Origin: Flavobacterium psychrophilum
GTDB taxonomy: Bacteria > Bacteroidota > Bacteroidia > Flavobacteriales > Flavobacteriaceae
DNA: 33,448 bases
NCBI GenBank assembly: GCA_022730285.1
Contig: DZCQ01000026.1
Span: forward strand, 1 to 33,448
Direction of reading: 5' to 3'
The notes under the pieces are model-generated. The model ran no database searches and was not told the origin of the DNA. It saw only the letters and a list, made by a program, of their open reading frames with translations. Position 1 is the first letter of the stretch, and each line of letters begins with the position of its first letter. This document shows positions 25,301-33,189 of the stretch, piece after piece. The position numbers and the translations under genes are program-made.

Positions 25301-26023
25301 AAAGGAAGTAATTCTGAGCGTGAAATGGCTAATGCAATGTACTTAGCAGGTTTTGATGTAAAAGATGTTCACATGACCGATTTGATTTCGGGAAGAGAAA
25401 CTCTCGAAGATATTCAGTTTATTGGAGCAGTTGGTGGATTTTCAAATTCGGATGTTTTGGGTTCGGCAAAAGGTTGGGCTGGAGCATTTAAATACAACGA
25501 AAAAGCTAACATTGCTCTGAAAAAATTCTTTGAACGTGAAGACACAATTTCAGTTGGAATTTGCAATGGTTGTCAGTTGTTTATGGAATTAGAAGTAATC
25601 AATCCGGAACATGAAGTTCATGGAAAAATGCATCATAACGATTCGCACAAACATGAAAGTGGCTTTACTTCGGTAACCATTCAAGAAAATCATTCGGTGA
25701 TGTTGAATACATTAGCAGGAACAACACTTGGTGTTTGGATTTCACATGGTGAAGGAAAATTCAAATTGCCTTACACCGAAGAAAAATACAATATCGTTGC
25801 CAAATACGCTTACGAAGGTTATCCTGCCAATCCAAATGGTTCCGATTTCAATACGGCAATGCTATGCGACACAACGGGAAGACATTTGGTGATGATGCCA
25901 CACATTGAACGTTCAACATTTCCTTGGAATTGGGCATATTACCCATATAGAGGTCAGAAAGATGAAGTTTCGCCTTGGTTAGAAGCTTTTGTGAATGCAA
26001 GACTTTGGATTGAGAAAAAATAA
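22325..26023 (+). CDS. purL: Phosphoribosylformylglycinamidine synthase (PurL)
   Basis: Fourth step of purine synthesis: FGAR + glutamine + ATP to FGAM. The 1232-residue single-chain form joins a synthetase ([45 protein letters not shown] spread over about 240-270; repeat half with PTGKDSLSM and HDIGSGGL) to a C-terminal glutamine amidotransferase with nucleophile Cys in [13 protein letters not shown] and the His in SHGEGKF. Two stretches appear added: about residues 351-366 ([16 protein letters not shown]), encoded by a perfect DNA palindrome, and about 918-927 ([10 protein letters not shown]), encoded by 7-bp tandem repeats. Both keep the frame and lie outside the motifs I can recognise. 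A terminator hairpin follows. Confidence 0.97.
   Translation: [1232 protein letters not shown]
23383..23417. repeat. 35-bp perfect palindrome inside purL
   Basis: TAACCCTATCAGGGTTT (23383-23399) and its exact reverse complement (23401-23417) flank a single C. In frame it codes for [12 protein letters not shown]. From memory, flavobacterial PurL goes directly from the FEHEE region to RKLGYDKV here, so the palindrome looks like an inserted mobile repeat. Confidence 0.85.
25076..25103. repeat. 7-bp tandem repeat (YTGGAAG x4) inside purL
   Basis: Four heptamers TTGGAAG, TTGGAAG, CTGGAAG, TTGGAAG occur in a row. They are in frame with purL and code for [10 protein letters not shown]. A 7-bp unit shifts reading phase each copy, so the total length matters for keeping the frame. 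Confidence 0.85.
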
Positions 26024-26039
26024 TTGGAACTAAAATTTT

Positions 26040-26066
26040 AAAGCACTTCAAATTTGAGATGCTTTT
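26040..26066. terminator. Terminator between purL and the response regulator
   Basis: AAAGCA (26040-26045) pairs with TGCTTT (26060-26065), and inside it TCAAA with TTTGA, separated by a two-base mismatch. It lies between two convergent genes. Confidence 0.65.
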
Positions 26067-26067
26067 C

Positions 26068-26694
26068 TTAAAAATAAATGTAGCCTAAATTTTTTGCAAT
26101 ATTCATCATTTCAACAATTGAAGTTGTTTCGAGTTTTCGAATAATATTTTTGCGATGGGTTTCAATGGTGTATTCACTCAAGAAAAGCTCCGTTGCAATT
26201 TGCTTGTTTTTTTTGCCTAGAACAATTTGATTCAAAACTTCGATTTCTCTTAAAGTTAAATGATACTTATTTATTTTGAGAATAGCGACTTCGTTATCTA
26301 AAGCTGGAAAAAAAGTTTGATTATTTTTTATAGTAGTAATTGCCGAAATTAAATGCGAAACTTCAAAGTTTTTAGACAAAAAGCCTTTAGCACCTATGGT
26401 TTTTATTTTCTTTATAAGTTCCATATTTTCATATTGACTTAGGAGCAAAATGGCACTTTGAGGATATAAATCAACTATTTTTTGTAAAGCCTCAATGCCG
26501 TTCATTTCGGGCATATTGATATCTAAAATAATTAAATCAACAGTGTTTTTCTGTAAAAATCGAAGTAATTGATTGCCATTGTTTAATTCGGCAACCACAT
26601 CTCCTAATTGATTCAATTGAATGATGTGACTAACTCCTGAAAGTATCAATTTATGATCATCTACGATTGCAATTGTATAGTTTAAATTTATCAT
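26068..26694 (-). CDS. LuxR/NarL-family response regulator
   Basis: A 208-residue two-component regulator. Receiver: IAIVDDHKLILSG acidic pocket, phospho-acceptor Asp in LIILDINMPEMNG, and the lysine in GAKGFLSKNFE. C-terminal GerE/LuxR helix-turn-helix: LTLREIEVLNQIVLGKKNKQ, then FLSEYTIETHRKNIIRKL. Its ATG overlaps the stop of the histidine kinase gene by 4 nt, so they form one operon. It is the natural candidate to bind the paired inverted repeats ATACC-N8-GGTAT in the divergent region, since NarL-type regulators bind short dyads. Confidence 0.93.
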   Translation of the reverse strand: MINLNYTIAIVDDHKLILSGVSHIIQLNQLGDVVAELNNGNQLLRFLQKNTVDLIILDINMPEMNGIEALQKIVDLYPQSAILLLSQYENMELIKKIKTIGAKGFLSKNFEVSHLISAITTIKNNQTFFPALDNEVAILKINKYHLTLREIEVLNQIVLGKKNKQIATELFLSEYTIETHRKNIIRKLETTSIVEMMNIAKNLGYIYF

Positions 26695-28558
26695 TTTATT
26701 GGAATTTCAATTAAAATAGAGGTGCCTTTTTTATTACTATCAATGGTGATTTTTCCATTCAAATAAGCCACTCTATCCTTCATGTTTTCTAATCCGAAAC
26801 TTTTTTTTGTAATATTGGTATCAAATCCAATTCCGTTGTCCTCTATTATTAATAAAAGAATGGGATTTTCGTAAATAATTTGCATAGCAATTTTAGATGC
26901 CATCGAATGCTTTAGAGAATTGGTATAAGCTTCTTTCACAATACGAAGTAATTGTGATTGAATATCTGGAGATACTTCGATGTTTTTTTGAACACATATA
27001 ATCAATTCAAAATCAATATTTTTAATATTTTTACGGTAAAAATTTATTTGATTTTCAATGGTTTCTATACAATTACTTTTAAACTCATCGGATTTTAAAA
27101 AATGGCTAAAATCACGAACTTTCTCATACAGTGATTTTACATTTTCGAGTATTAGTTGTTGGTTTTTATCTGAAATATTACTTCCTGATAAATGATTTTC
27201 GATCTGTAATCTCAATCCTGTAATATCACTTCCTATTTCGTCGTGAATATTTTGTGCCAATCTTTCTTGTTCTTGAGTTTCAATCTGAAGCATTGTTTTT
27301 GCTAATTTTCCATTTTTAGCTTCCAATGCAAGTATTTTTTTTATATCAAAGTCTCTTTCAATTTTATATTTATAGACAAAAAAGATGGTCATTAGCGAGG
27401 TTTCTATTACCAATCCAATAATAATATTACCTGGTTTTATTATTGGTAGAAAGTAATAATGTAATGTATTTAAAATATACGAAATAAAACCGTAAAATAG
27501 AAATAATGATGATATTCCGAATAATATGAAATATTTTTTTTTATAAAAAACACCATAAAGTAATGCCACAAAAAGGATAAAAAAACCTATGTAAACTACC
27601 AAATTTACAACCAGATTTATTTGCAAAAGCAACGAATTTTCGCTAATATCAACAAAACCCATTATAAACGAAACCAAAGCGCAAGCAATATAAACAATAT
27701 TGATTTTTTTTAAAATAAGTGCAATTTTAGGGAAATGAGTATTACTGTCTGTAAAAAGAATAAAAACGTTGCTATAAAAATACAATGCTAAAACCATCAT
27801 ACTTCCTTTGTTAACATAACTCCAAGTTTCAAAAATTGAAGACGGCATTTCGTGGCTATCAAAATGAAAATCAGATAATTCAAATAAAATAACAAAAAAA
27901 ACATACCCCAGATTGTACGCAAACAATCGTTCTTTTACAATCAAATACAAAGAAAGATTAGCGAAGAAAACAAAGAATAAAACACCGAAATATTTTCCCA
28001 ATAAATAACTAAAATTGATTTCATCCATCAATAAATTTTCGGCTTCATCAACATCGGTCGGAAAATATACATTTGCATTGTTAGTAGGAGAAACTTTTAC
28101 AAAATAAACACCCAGTTCCTGTGATTGCAACGAAAACGGAAAAGAAATTGTTCGCAATGGGTACGGTCTTTGCTCTCGTTTTTGGTGCATTGAGGCAGTT
28201 TTGATAAATACTAATTGATTGTTTTTGAATTCATAAAAATCAAAAGACAAACCATTATTATAAAAAGACCATAAAAAATTATGATTGCTATGAGTTGCAT
28301 TTTGAACTTTTACTACCAACCAATAGCTACAAAAAGTAATTCCTTGATTGAAAGCCTTCTCCTTTGTAGAATATTTAAAATAGCCATTTTTAAATTTTTC
28401 AATAACTTCTTTATTCGTAAATCCCTCACAATCTTCTAAAACTGATAATAATGGGATAAATGATGATAGTCATTGTTAAACACATACGGTTTTAAAGGAG
28501 TAGCAAATGTAAAACTCCAATTTATTATCAAAAAAAATAGGATTCCTTTTTGTAACAT
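26691..28558 (-). pseudogene. 7TM-DISM sensor histidine kinase, frameshifted at 5' end
   Basis: From 28319 to 26691 one frame encodes an extracellular beta-domain, about seven membrane helices (7TM-DISM) and a HisKA_3/HATPase core: phospho-His in NIHDEIGSDITGLRLQ, N box KEAYTNSLKHS, G box IEDNGIGFD. Upstream, the same frame continues as SVLEDCEGFTNKEVIEKF and GYFKYSTKEKAFNQG, the expected start of the 7TMR-DISM extracellular domain, but has no start codon before a stop at 28470-28472. The signal peptide (MLQKGILFFLIINWSFTFAT) is in another frame, from ATG 28558 to TAG 28436. One indel within about 28436-28472 would join them. Either a sequencing error, a recent mutation, or recoding; I see no classic slippery heptamer. 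A TTG at 28319 could give a shorter product without export signal. Confidence 0.8.
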
Positions 28559-28562
28559 AGTA

Positions 28563-28570
28563 CAAACATA
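28563..28570 (-). promoter_or_regulatory. -7 box of the kinase-regulator operon
   Basis: The minus strand reads TATGTTTG (28570-28563), fitting TAnnTTTG. The A of the ATG at 28558 lies about 12 nt from the first T of the box, so the transcript may be leaderless. No good TTG at 19-21 nt; an activator site (28592-28609) sits there instead. Confidence 0.5.
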
Positions 28571-28591
28571 TCGTTTTTATGAATACAAAAA

Positions 28592-28609
28592 ATACCAACT
28601 TCTGGGTAT
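28592..28609. promoter_or_regulatory. Operator-like dyad ATACC-N8-GGTAT, kinase side
   Basis: ATACC (28592-28596), 8 nt, GGTAT (28605-28609). Its centre lies 30.5 bp upstream of the first base of the -7 box on the minus strand. The same motif at the same distance faces the other operon. Confidence 0.6.
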
Positions 28610-28785
28610 ATTGCAAAAATGATAGATTTAAGTCCTTTCATTCGATTTTTAATACTTAAGAGAAACATCAAAGCTTTAAAATTGACGATTCATTTAAAAA
28701 AAACAGTCGTTCATTTAAACCCTAAAAAAAAAAACTACTTTTTAAAGGAGATCCAAACGTTTTTTAGTGAAAAAAAAAATGAAAT

Positions 28786-28803
28786 ATACCTACTAGTGGG
28801 TAT
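28786..28803. promoter_or_regulatory. Operator-like dyad ATACC-N8-GGTAT, exported-protein side
   Basis: ATACC (28786-28790), 8 nt, GGTAT (28799-28803); the arms extend to AAATATACC / GGTATATTT (9 bp). The centre lies 30.5 bp upstream of the -7 box at 28825, near -42 relative to the likely transcript start, the usual place for an activator that overlaps the -33 region. Confidence 0.65.
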
Positions 28804-28824
28804 ATTTTGCTTTTTTTATTAATT

Positions 28825-28832
28825 TATTTTTG
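28825..28832 (+). promoter_or_regulatory. -7 box of the exported-protein operon
   Basis: TATTTTTG fits TAnnTTTG, 20 nt before the ATG at 28853. A TTG at 28807-28809 is only 15 nt away, so the -33 element is poor, as expected for an activator-dependent promoter. Confidence 0.6.
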
Positions 28833-28852
28833 TTAAATAAACATTTACAAAT

Positions 28853-30442
28853 ATGACTATTAAGCAAAAATTGTTATCAAGCCTATTTATGCTGATGCTT
28901 TTAAGTAATCTATTTACTTATGCTCAAACCGAAATCTTCAACTCGAAAATTCTTTTTTCCGAAAGCGATTTAGAAAAATTCTATTCTTCTATTAGTATTG
29001 ATAGTTCTCAAGTCTATTATAATGCGAACAATTATACCGTTTATGCTTACAACAAAAATACTGGTGTTTTAAATTGGTCGTATTACACAGGTTACAAATC
29101 CAATAATGCTCCCAAATTAAATAAAAACAACATACTTGTTGGTATCAACAATGATAAATGGGTACAGTTGAATGCTAAAACGGGTGACACCATTCAAACC
29201 TTAAAAATAAATGGCATAGAAACCCAACCTTTTTTCAAAGGCGATATTATGTATTGTGTAGCCATTTCTCCTGAAATTGGCGGAGCTGTAATAGCTTATG
29301 ATATAGAGAAAAACAAAATTGTTTGGCAAAAATTCATTGGGCACGGCGTTTCATTCCAACCCTATTTTTTGAAAGATAAAATAGTGGTTAATTATCAAGA
29401 ACAATTTTGGTTTGAATTGGATTACAATGGCAATGCATTAAATAAAAACGAAAATTGCTATTCTAAAAATACCGAACCTCCTTTTGAAGAACAATTTTGT
29501 AACATTCCTTATGATGTTGTAAACCAATACCACAAAGAACTCACAACAAAAAATATGACAATTGATGCGACCAAATATTATTACGGAACTAATGAAACCG
29601 TTATTTTAAAAGAAAATGAACTCAAAATCATCAACCAAAAAAATAAAATTAAAAAAGAAATTGTAATCGATAAAATAATAACCCTTCCAGAATCAGGCGA
29701 AAACAGCTATTCCGAAATTTTGAAAGTAGCAGAAAATACGATTTGGTTTGTGTATGAAAATATTCTTGGCGTGTACGATTTTAAGAAAAATATAACCCTG
29801 AAATCTTATGATTTGAGTACTTGGAATCCTCATCAAGTAATTTTGGATGGGAATACTATATGGCTGATTTCTAAAATTGATGGACAATTGTATGGTTTAG
29901 ATTTAGACGGAAACGCAGATAGAAATGAAATCGTCCGAAATGCAACCCCAACAATACAAGGCAGAATAAAATTTTTGAATCAAAAACTTTATGAAATAAA
30001 TGACAATTACAGAACCCCTGAAGGTTTTCCAAAAATGTTTTATAGAAGCAGTCAGGTTTTTAAGGAAAATGGAAAGTTAAAAATTAAAACTTTCAGTAGC
30101 AATAGTGAAACTTATAAAGAAACGGAAGGCTATATGGAAAGGAATACACAGCAGATTTTTGATCCAGCCGATATCATTTCAATTAGTAATGAAACAACAA
30201 ACAAATCGGATCCATTGGGTATTATTGTTCTATATCTTAAACCAAGTACTGTAACACAAATAAATAAGATTGAAAAATTTATAAAAGAAAATAATTCTGA
30301 AAAACTAAAATGGGTTGTTGAAGAGGATACCCATACAATTTCAGACGAAATTGGAATTGTATTTCTACAAACAGACCCAAACCATTTTTTAGAAATCAAA
30401 AAAGCATTGGAAGATCTAAAGCTATTATTTGAAAATTACTAA
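28853..30442 (+). CDS. Exported PQQ-type beta-propeller protein
   Basis: A 529-residue protein with a signal peptide (LLSSLFMLMLLSNLFTYAQ, cleavage after about residue 24). The body shows repeated blade-like units: VYYNANNYTVYAYNKNTGVL, NWSYYTGY, ILVGINNDKWVQLNAKTGDT, MYCVAISPEIGGAVIAYDIE, KIVWQKFIGHG. The pattern hydrophobic-AYD/AKTG-x-W resembles PQQ-like (outer-membrane BamB-like) propellers, though the cofactor residues of quinoproteins are not seen. The last 70 residues (IVLYLKPSTVTQINKIEKFI region) form a separate alpha/beta segment. First gene of the operon, with a regulated-looking promoter. Function unknown. Confidence 0.82.
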   Translation: MTIKQKLLSSLFMLMLLSNLFTYAQTEIFNSKILFSESDLEKFYSSISIDSSQVYYNANNYTVYAYNKNTGVLNWSYYTGYKSNNAPKLNKNNILVGINNDKWVQLNAKTGDTIQTLKINGIETQPFFKGDIMYCVAISPEIGGAVIAYDIEKNKIVWQKFIGHGVSFQPYFLKDKIVVNYQEQFWFELDYNGNALNKNENCYSKNTEPPFEEQFCNIPYDVVNQYHKELTTKNMTIDATKYYYGTNETVILKENELKIINQKNKIKKEIVIDKIITLPESGENSYSEILKVAENTIWFVYENILGVYDFKKNITLKSYDLSTWNPHQVILDGNTIWLISKIDGQLYGLDLDGNADRNEIVRNATPTIQGRIKFLNQKLYEINDNYRTPEGFPKMFYRSSQVFKENGKLKIKTFSSNSETYKETEGYMERNTQQIFDPADIISISNETTNKSDPLGIIVLYLKPSTVTQINKIEKFIKENNSEKLKWVVEEDTHTISDEIGIVFLQTDPNHFLEIKKALEDLKLLFENY

Positions 30443-30470
30443 ACATCCTAATCCATAAATGATTTAAATT

Positions 30471-30995
30471 ATGAAAACAAAAATGAAAACCACGATTATT
30501 ACAGCAAGCTTTTTATTGCTAAGCACCCTTACTTATGGGCAAACCAAAGAAGAAACAATAGAATGGCTGAACAATAATATGGAACTACTTTTACCAACCA
30601 CATATTGTTCTGGAATTAATGGAAATGAAACAGCAATCGATAAAGTCAAAATTGAAAACGATAGCTTGATTATATCAAGAGAATGGCAAGGGCTTGCAAA
30701 ATGGTCTGTCGCTATCAAAGATTTGTTATATCAGGAAACAAATTTAAATAATTTATCGGATAAACCTTATTTTAAATATTGTCCTGATATTGTTTGCTTT
30801 ATTTTTCAATCTAAAAAAGACAAAATTGAATACAAATCTAACGGTTCTAAAGGTGTAGCATACCCCACAAAATTTGAATCAGCTTTTTATATTAAATATA
30901 AAAAAGAAAATAATAACGATGCTATGCGAGTTGTAAAAGCCATTATGCATCTGGCAAAATTAAGTGGAGCTACACAAAACAAACAAACCTTTTAA
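30471..30995 (+). CDS. Small exported protein, paralog A
   Basis: A 174-residue protein with signal peptide MKTTIITASFLLLSTLTYGQ (after a 4-residue lead) followed by TKEETIEWLNNNM and a C-terminal AMRVVKAIMHLAKLSG. I recognise no family. Start and end resemble the next gene, while the middle (about residues 45-150) does not, apart from general composition. It is 28 nt after the propeller gene and 13 nt before paralog B, so part of the same transcript. Export by Sec to periplasm or outer surface is expected; there is no lipobox and no clear T9SS C-terminal signal. Confidence 0.8.
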   Translation: MKTKMKTTIITASFLLLSTLTYGQTKEETIEWLNNNMELLLPTTYCSGINGNETAIDKVKIENDSLIISREWQGLAKWSVAIKDLLYQETNLNNLSDKPYFKYCPDIVCFIFQSKKDKIEYKSNGSKGVAYPTKFESAFYIKYKKENNNDAMRVVKAIMHLAKLSGATQNKQTF

Positions 30996-31008
30996 AACAA
31001 AATCATAT

Positions 31009-31461
31009 ATGAAAACAATAATGAAAACCACGATTATCACAGCAAGCTTTCTCTTGCTAAGCACCCTTACTTATGGGCAAACCAAAGAAGAAACCATTAG
31101 TTGGTTGACTGAAAAATTCAACAGTTACATTGAAGGGATTACTGCTGGTAGCGGAAAATTCGAAATAACATCAATAAATGTCAATTCATGTGAAATAACT
31201 GTAAATACCAATCATCCAAGTGGTAAAAGGGTTTATGTTTTACAAACACAAGGACTGCAAGTTATTGACAGTGGCTGGAAAAATGACAGCATTGAAATTC
31301 TAACCATTTATACTCGATGGGATAGTCAAGTGGAAAAATATTCATTAAGTACAATAGACGACTTTTATTTAATAAAGGGAGAAAATGATTTGCATCAGCG
31401 TGTCCAAAAAGCACTTACACATTTGGCTACTTTTTGCCAAAAGAAAAAAGAAACGTTTTAA
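31009..31461 (+). CDS. Small exported protein, paralog B
   Basis: A 150-residue protein. It opens MKTIMKTTIITASFLLLSTL, then TYGQTKEETISWL, nearly the same as paralog A; the first 86 nt of the two genes differ at only four positions by my count. The middle is unrelated in sequence (SINVNSCEITVNTNHPSGKR region), and the C-terminus VQKALTHLATFC recalls VVKAIMHLAKLS of paralog A. The start is ATG 31009; an in-frame ATG at 30964 lies inside the upstream gene and would bury the signal peptide. Function unknown. Confidence 0.8.
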   Translation: MKTIMKTTIITASFLLLSTLTYGQTKEETISWLTEKFNSYIEGITAGSGKFEITSINVNSCEITVNTNHPSGKRVYVLQTQGLQVIDSGWKNDSIEILTIYTRWDSQVEKYSLSTIDDFYLIKGENDLHQRVQKALTHLATFCQKKKETF

Positions 31462-31471
31462 AACCTATATT

Positions 31472-33169
31472 ATGAAAAAATTACTATTAATTACTCTTCT
31501 GCTTTATAATACGGCAACTATTTGGGCTCAAGACAATACAAAAAAACTAGCCAAAGATGATTTGACAAAATTGTGTAATGAATTTGTTTTAAAACAAAAG
31601 GAGTTCAAAATACAAGATTCTATTTTTAAATCATTCACTACTAAAATATCAACCAATACTACCGACAATGATTTTGCGAAATTGAAAGAACAAAAAGATA
31701 AAGCAAGATTACTTCATATACAATTAGATAGTATTTACGACTTGACTGTAAGTTACACTGCTTTTTATAAAAGCAAATTTACAGAGAAAAATGATCAAGA
31801 TGAAATTCAAAATTATTGCAATCTTAAACATCAAAAAATTGATGCAATAAAAGAAGAAAATGAAGAAAATGAAGAAATGAAGACCTTTTTATACTTTGGA
31901 AAAGATAAAGTGATTGCGGAAAATGATGGTATTTTTAAAGATAAAACGGCTAACTTAATTTTTAATGATATTCTTGAAACCAAAAGTGAAGCTTATTTAG
32001 GAGATTTTATTATTCCACAAAAAGGGCAAAAAATAAATAGCACTAGAAGTAGATATGGAAAAGAAAGCCAAAATTTTTTCTTTAAAAACATTAAAATCCA
32101 TATTGTTGAAGGCAGTTTACAAGATATTCAATTGTTTGTTACCGATGAGAAAAATAACGAACTAATATTTGAAAACAGAACTCCAATCAGTTTATTGAGA
32201 GCAACTAAACAATTTCCTCTAAATACTTTGTTTTGTAAGTTAGTTACATCAAACAATAAAGACATTGTTTTGAATATAGATAATTACAAAGATTATGGTA
32301 TTATACTATCCGATGTTTTAGTGTACACACCCAATCCTGGCGATAATTATGTGCCCGAAGACCTAACGCTTGAATTCCCAATTCAAAAAGCAGGAGTACC
32401 CAATAATAACGACAATGCTGTAAGATATAAAGTAAACCAAAATACTTCATTGCAAAACGTTGTCGAACTTCGAACCTATACCGATTTTTTAGGATTATTT
32501 GGTGATGCTGCAAACGGTATTGTGCAACTAGAAGGCAAAGCTAATTTTTTTATTGCTCCTTTCAATTTACCAAATAGAAGCGTCTATTTATTCAAAAAAG
32601 TCACCCCATTTGTTCATTTTTCAAAAATTGAAAAGGATGTTAGAAACTTGAATTTAATTCAAAGTAATGATTCAATAACAACAATAAAAACTCCTCTAGA
32701 AATACTAGAAAAATCATATCTAAAAATGGGATTCGATTTAAGTGTACTTAGTTTTAAGTTTACTAAAGAATTTCCATTTGATGCTAATCTATATACAACA
32801 GCAAAATATCAAATTGCAGATTTATTAGATAAAGATAGTGTTCAATTTAATTACAAATCACTAGGTCTTGGAGCTGGTCTGGCTTTAGAATTTAAACGAT
32901 ATAATAATTTCGGATTTATCTATTCGGCTGAATTAACCAATTACAATGCGAATAGTTTTAATGCTATTGAAGGAATCGTGAATCCTAATCGATTTTGGGT
33001 ATTTAAAAATGAAGCTGAAGTCTATTATTTCCCTAATAAAACAAAGGAACAAGCCATCTTTTTACGATTTAAAACCTTCAATAACTCTACCAAGCATAAT
33101 AACGAAGCTTTTTATCAATTACAATTTGGGTATCGCTTTGCTATTGGTGTCAGTAAATTAAAACAATAA
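31472..33169 (+). CDS. Exported protein of unknown function, 565 residues
   Basis: A signal peptide (KKLLLITLLLYNTATIWAQ) is followed by a helical, charged region (about residues 20-130, with KLKEQKDKARLLHIQLDSIY and EENEENEEMK, possible coiled coil) and then a long, beta-rich part. The last 180 residues alternate polar and hydrophobic residues (LGLGAGLALEFKRYNNFGFIYS region; FYQLQFGYRFAIGVSK at the end), which resembles outer-membrane beta strands, though no family is recognised. ATG 31472 is chosen because the longer frame from 31385 would place 29 residues before the signal peptide and overlap paralog B. 10 nt after paralog B. Confidence 0.8.
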   Translation: MKKLLLITLLLYNTATIWAQDNTKKLAKDDLTKLCNEFVLKQKEFKIQDSIFKSFTTKISTNTTDNDFAKLKEQKDKARLLHIQLDSIYDLTVSYTAFYKSKFTEKNDQDEIQNYCNLKHQKIDAIKEENEENEEMKTFLYFGKDKVIAENDGIFKDKTANLIFNDILETKSEAYLGDFIIPQKGQKINSTRSRYGKESQNFFFKNIKIHIVEGSLQDIQLFVTDEKNNELIFENRTPISLLRATKQFPLNTLFCKLVTSNNKDIVLNIDNYKDYGIILSDVLVYTPNPGDNYVPEDLTLEFPIQKAGVPNNNDNAVRYKVNQNTSLQNVVELRTYTDFLGLFGDAANGIVQLEGKANFFIAPFNLPNRSVYLFKKVTPFVHFSKIEKDVRNLNLIQSNDSITTIKTPLEILEKSYLKMGFDLSVLSFKFTKEFPFDANLYTTAKYQIADLLDKDSVQFNYKSLGLGAGLALEFKRYNNFGFIYSAELTNYNANSFNAIEGIVNPNRFWVFKNEAEVYYFPNKTKEQAIFLRFKTFNNSTKHNNEAFYQLQFGYRFAIGVSKLKQ

Positions 33170-33189
33170 ACATTTAATATTTAAATACG

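Noticed and set aside
28436..28472. Programmed ribosomal frameshifting in the kinase gene
   Set aside because: The overlap contains no X-XXY-YYZ heptamer and no obvious stimulatory hairpin, and histidine kinases are not known for recoding; mutation or sequence error is simpler.
28619..28822. 67-codon plus-strand open frame in the divergent intergenic region
   Set aside because: Lysine/isoleucine-rich product from AT-rich DNA, no ribosome site or similarity I recognise, and it overlaps the ATACC-N8-GGTAT site at 28786-28803 just upstream of a real promoter.
31385..31471. N-terminal extension of the 565-residue exported protein
   Set aside because: It overlaps the upstream gene and would put 29 residues in front of a perfectly normal signal peptide.
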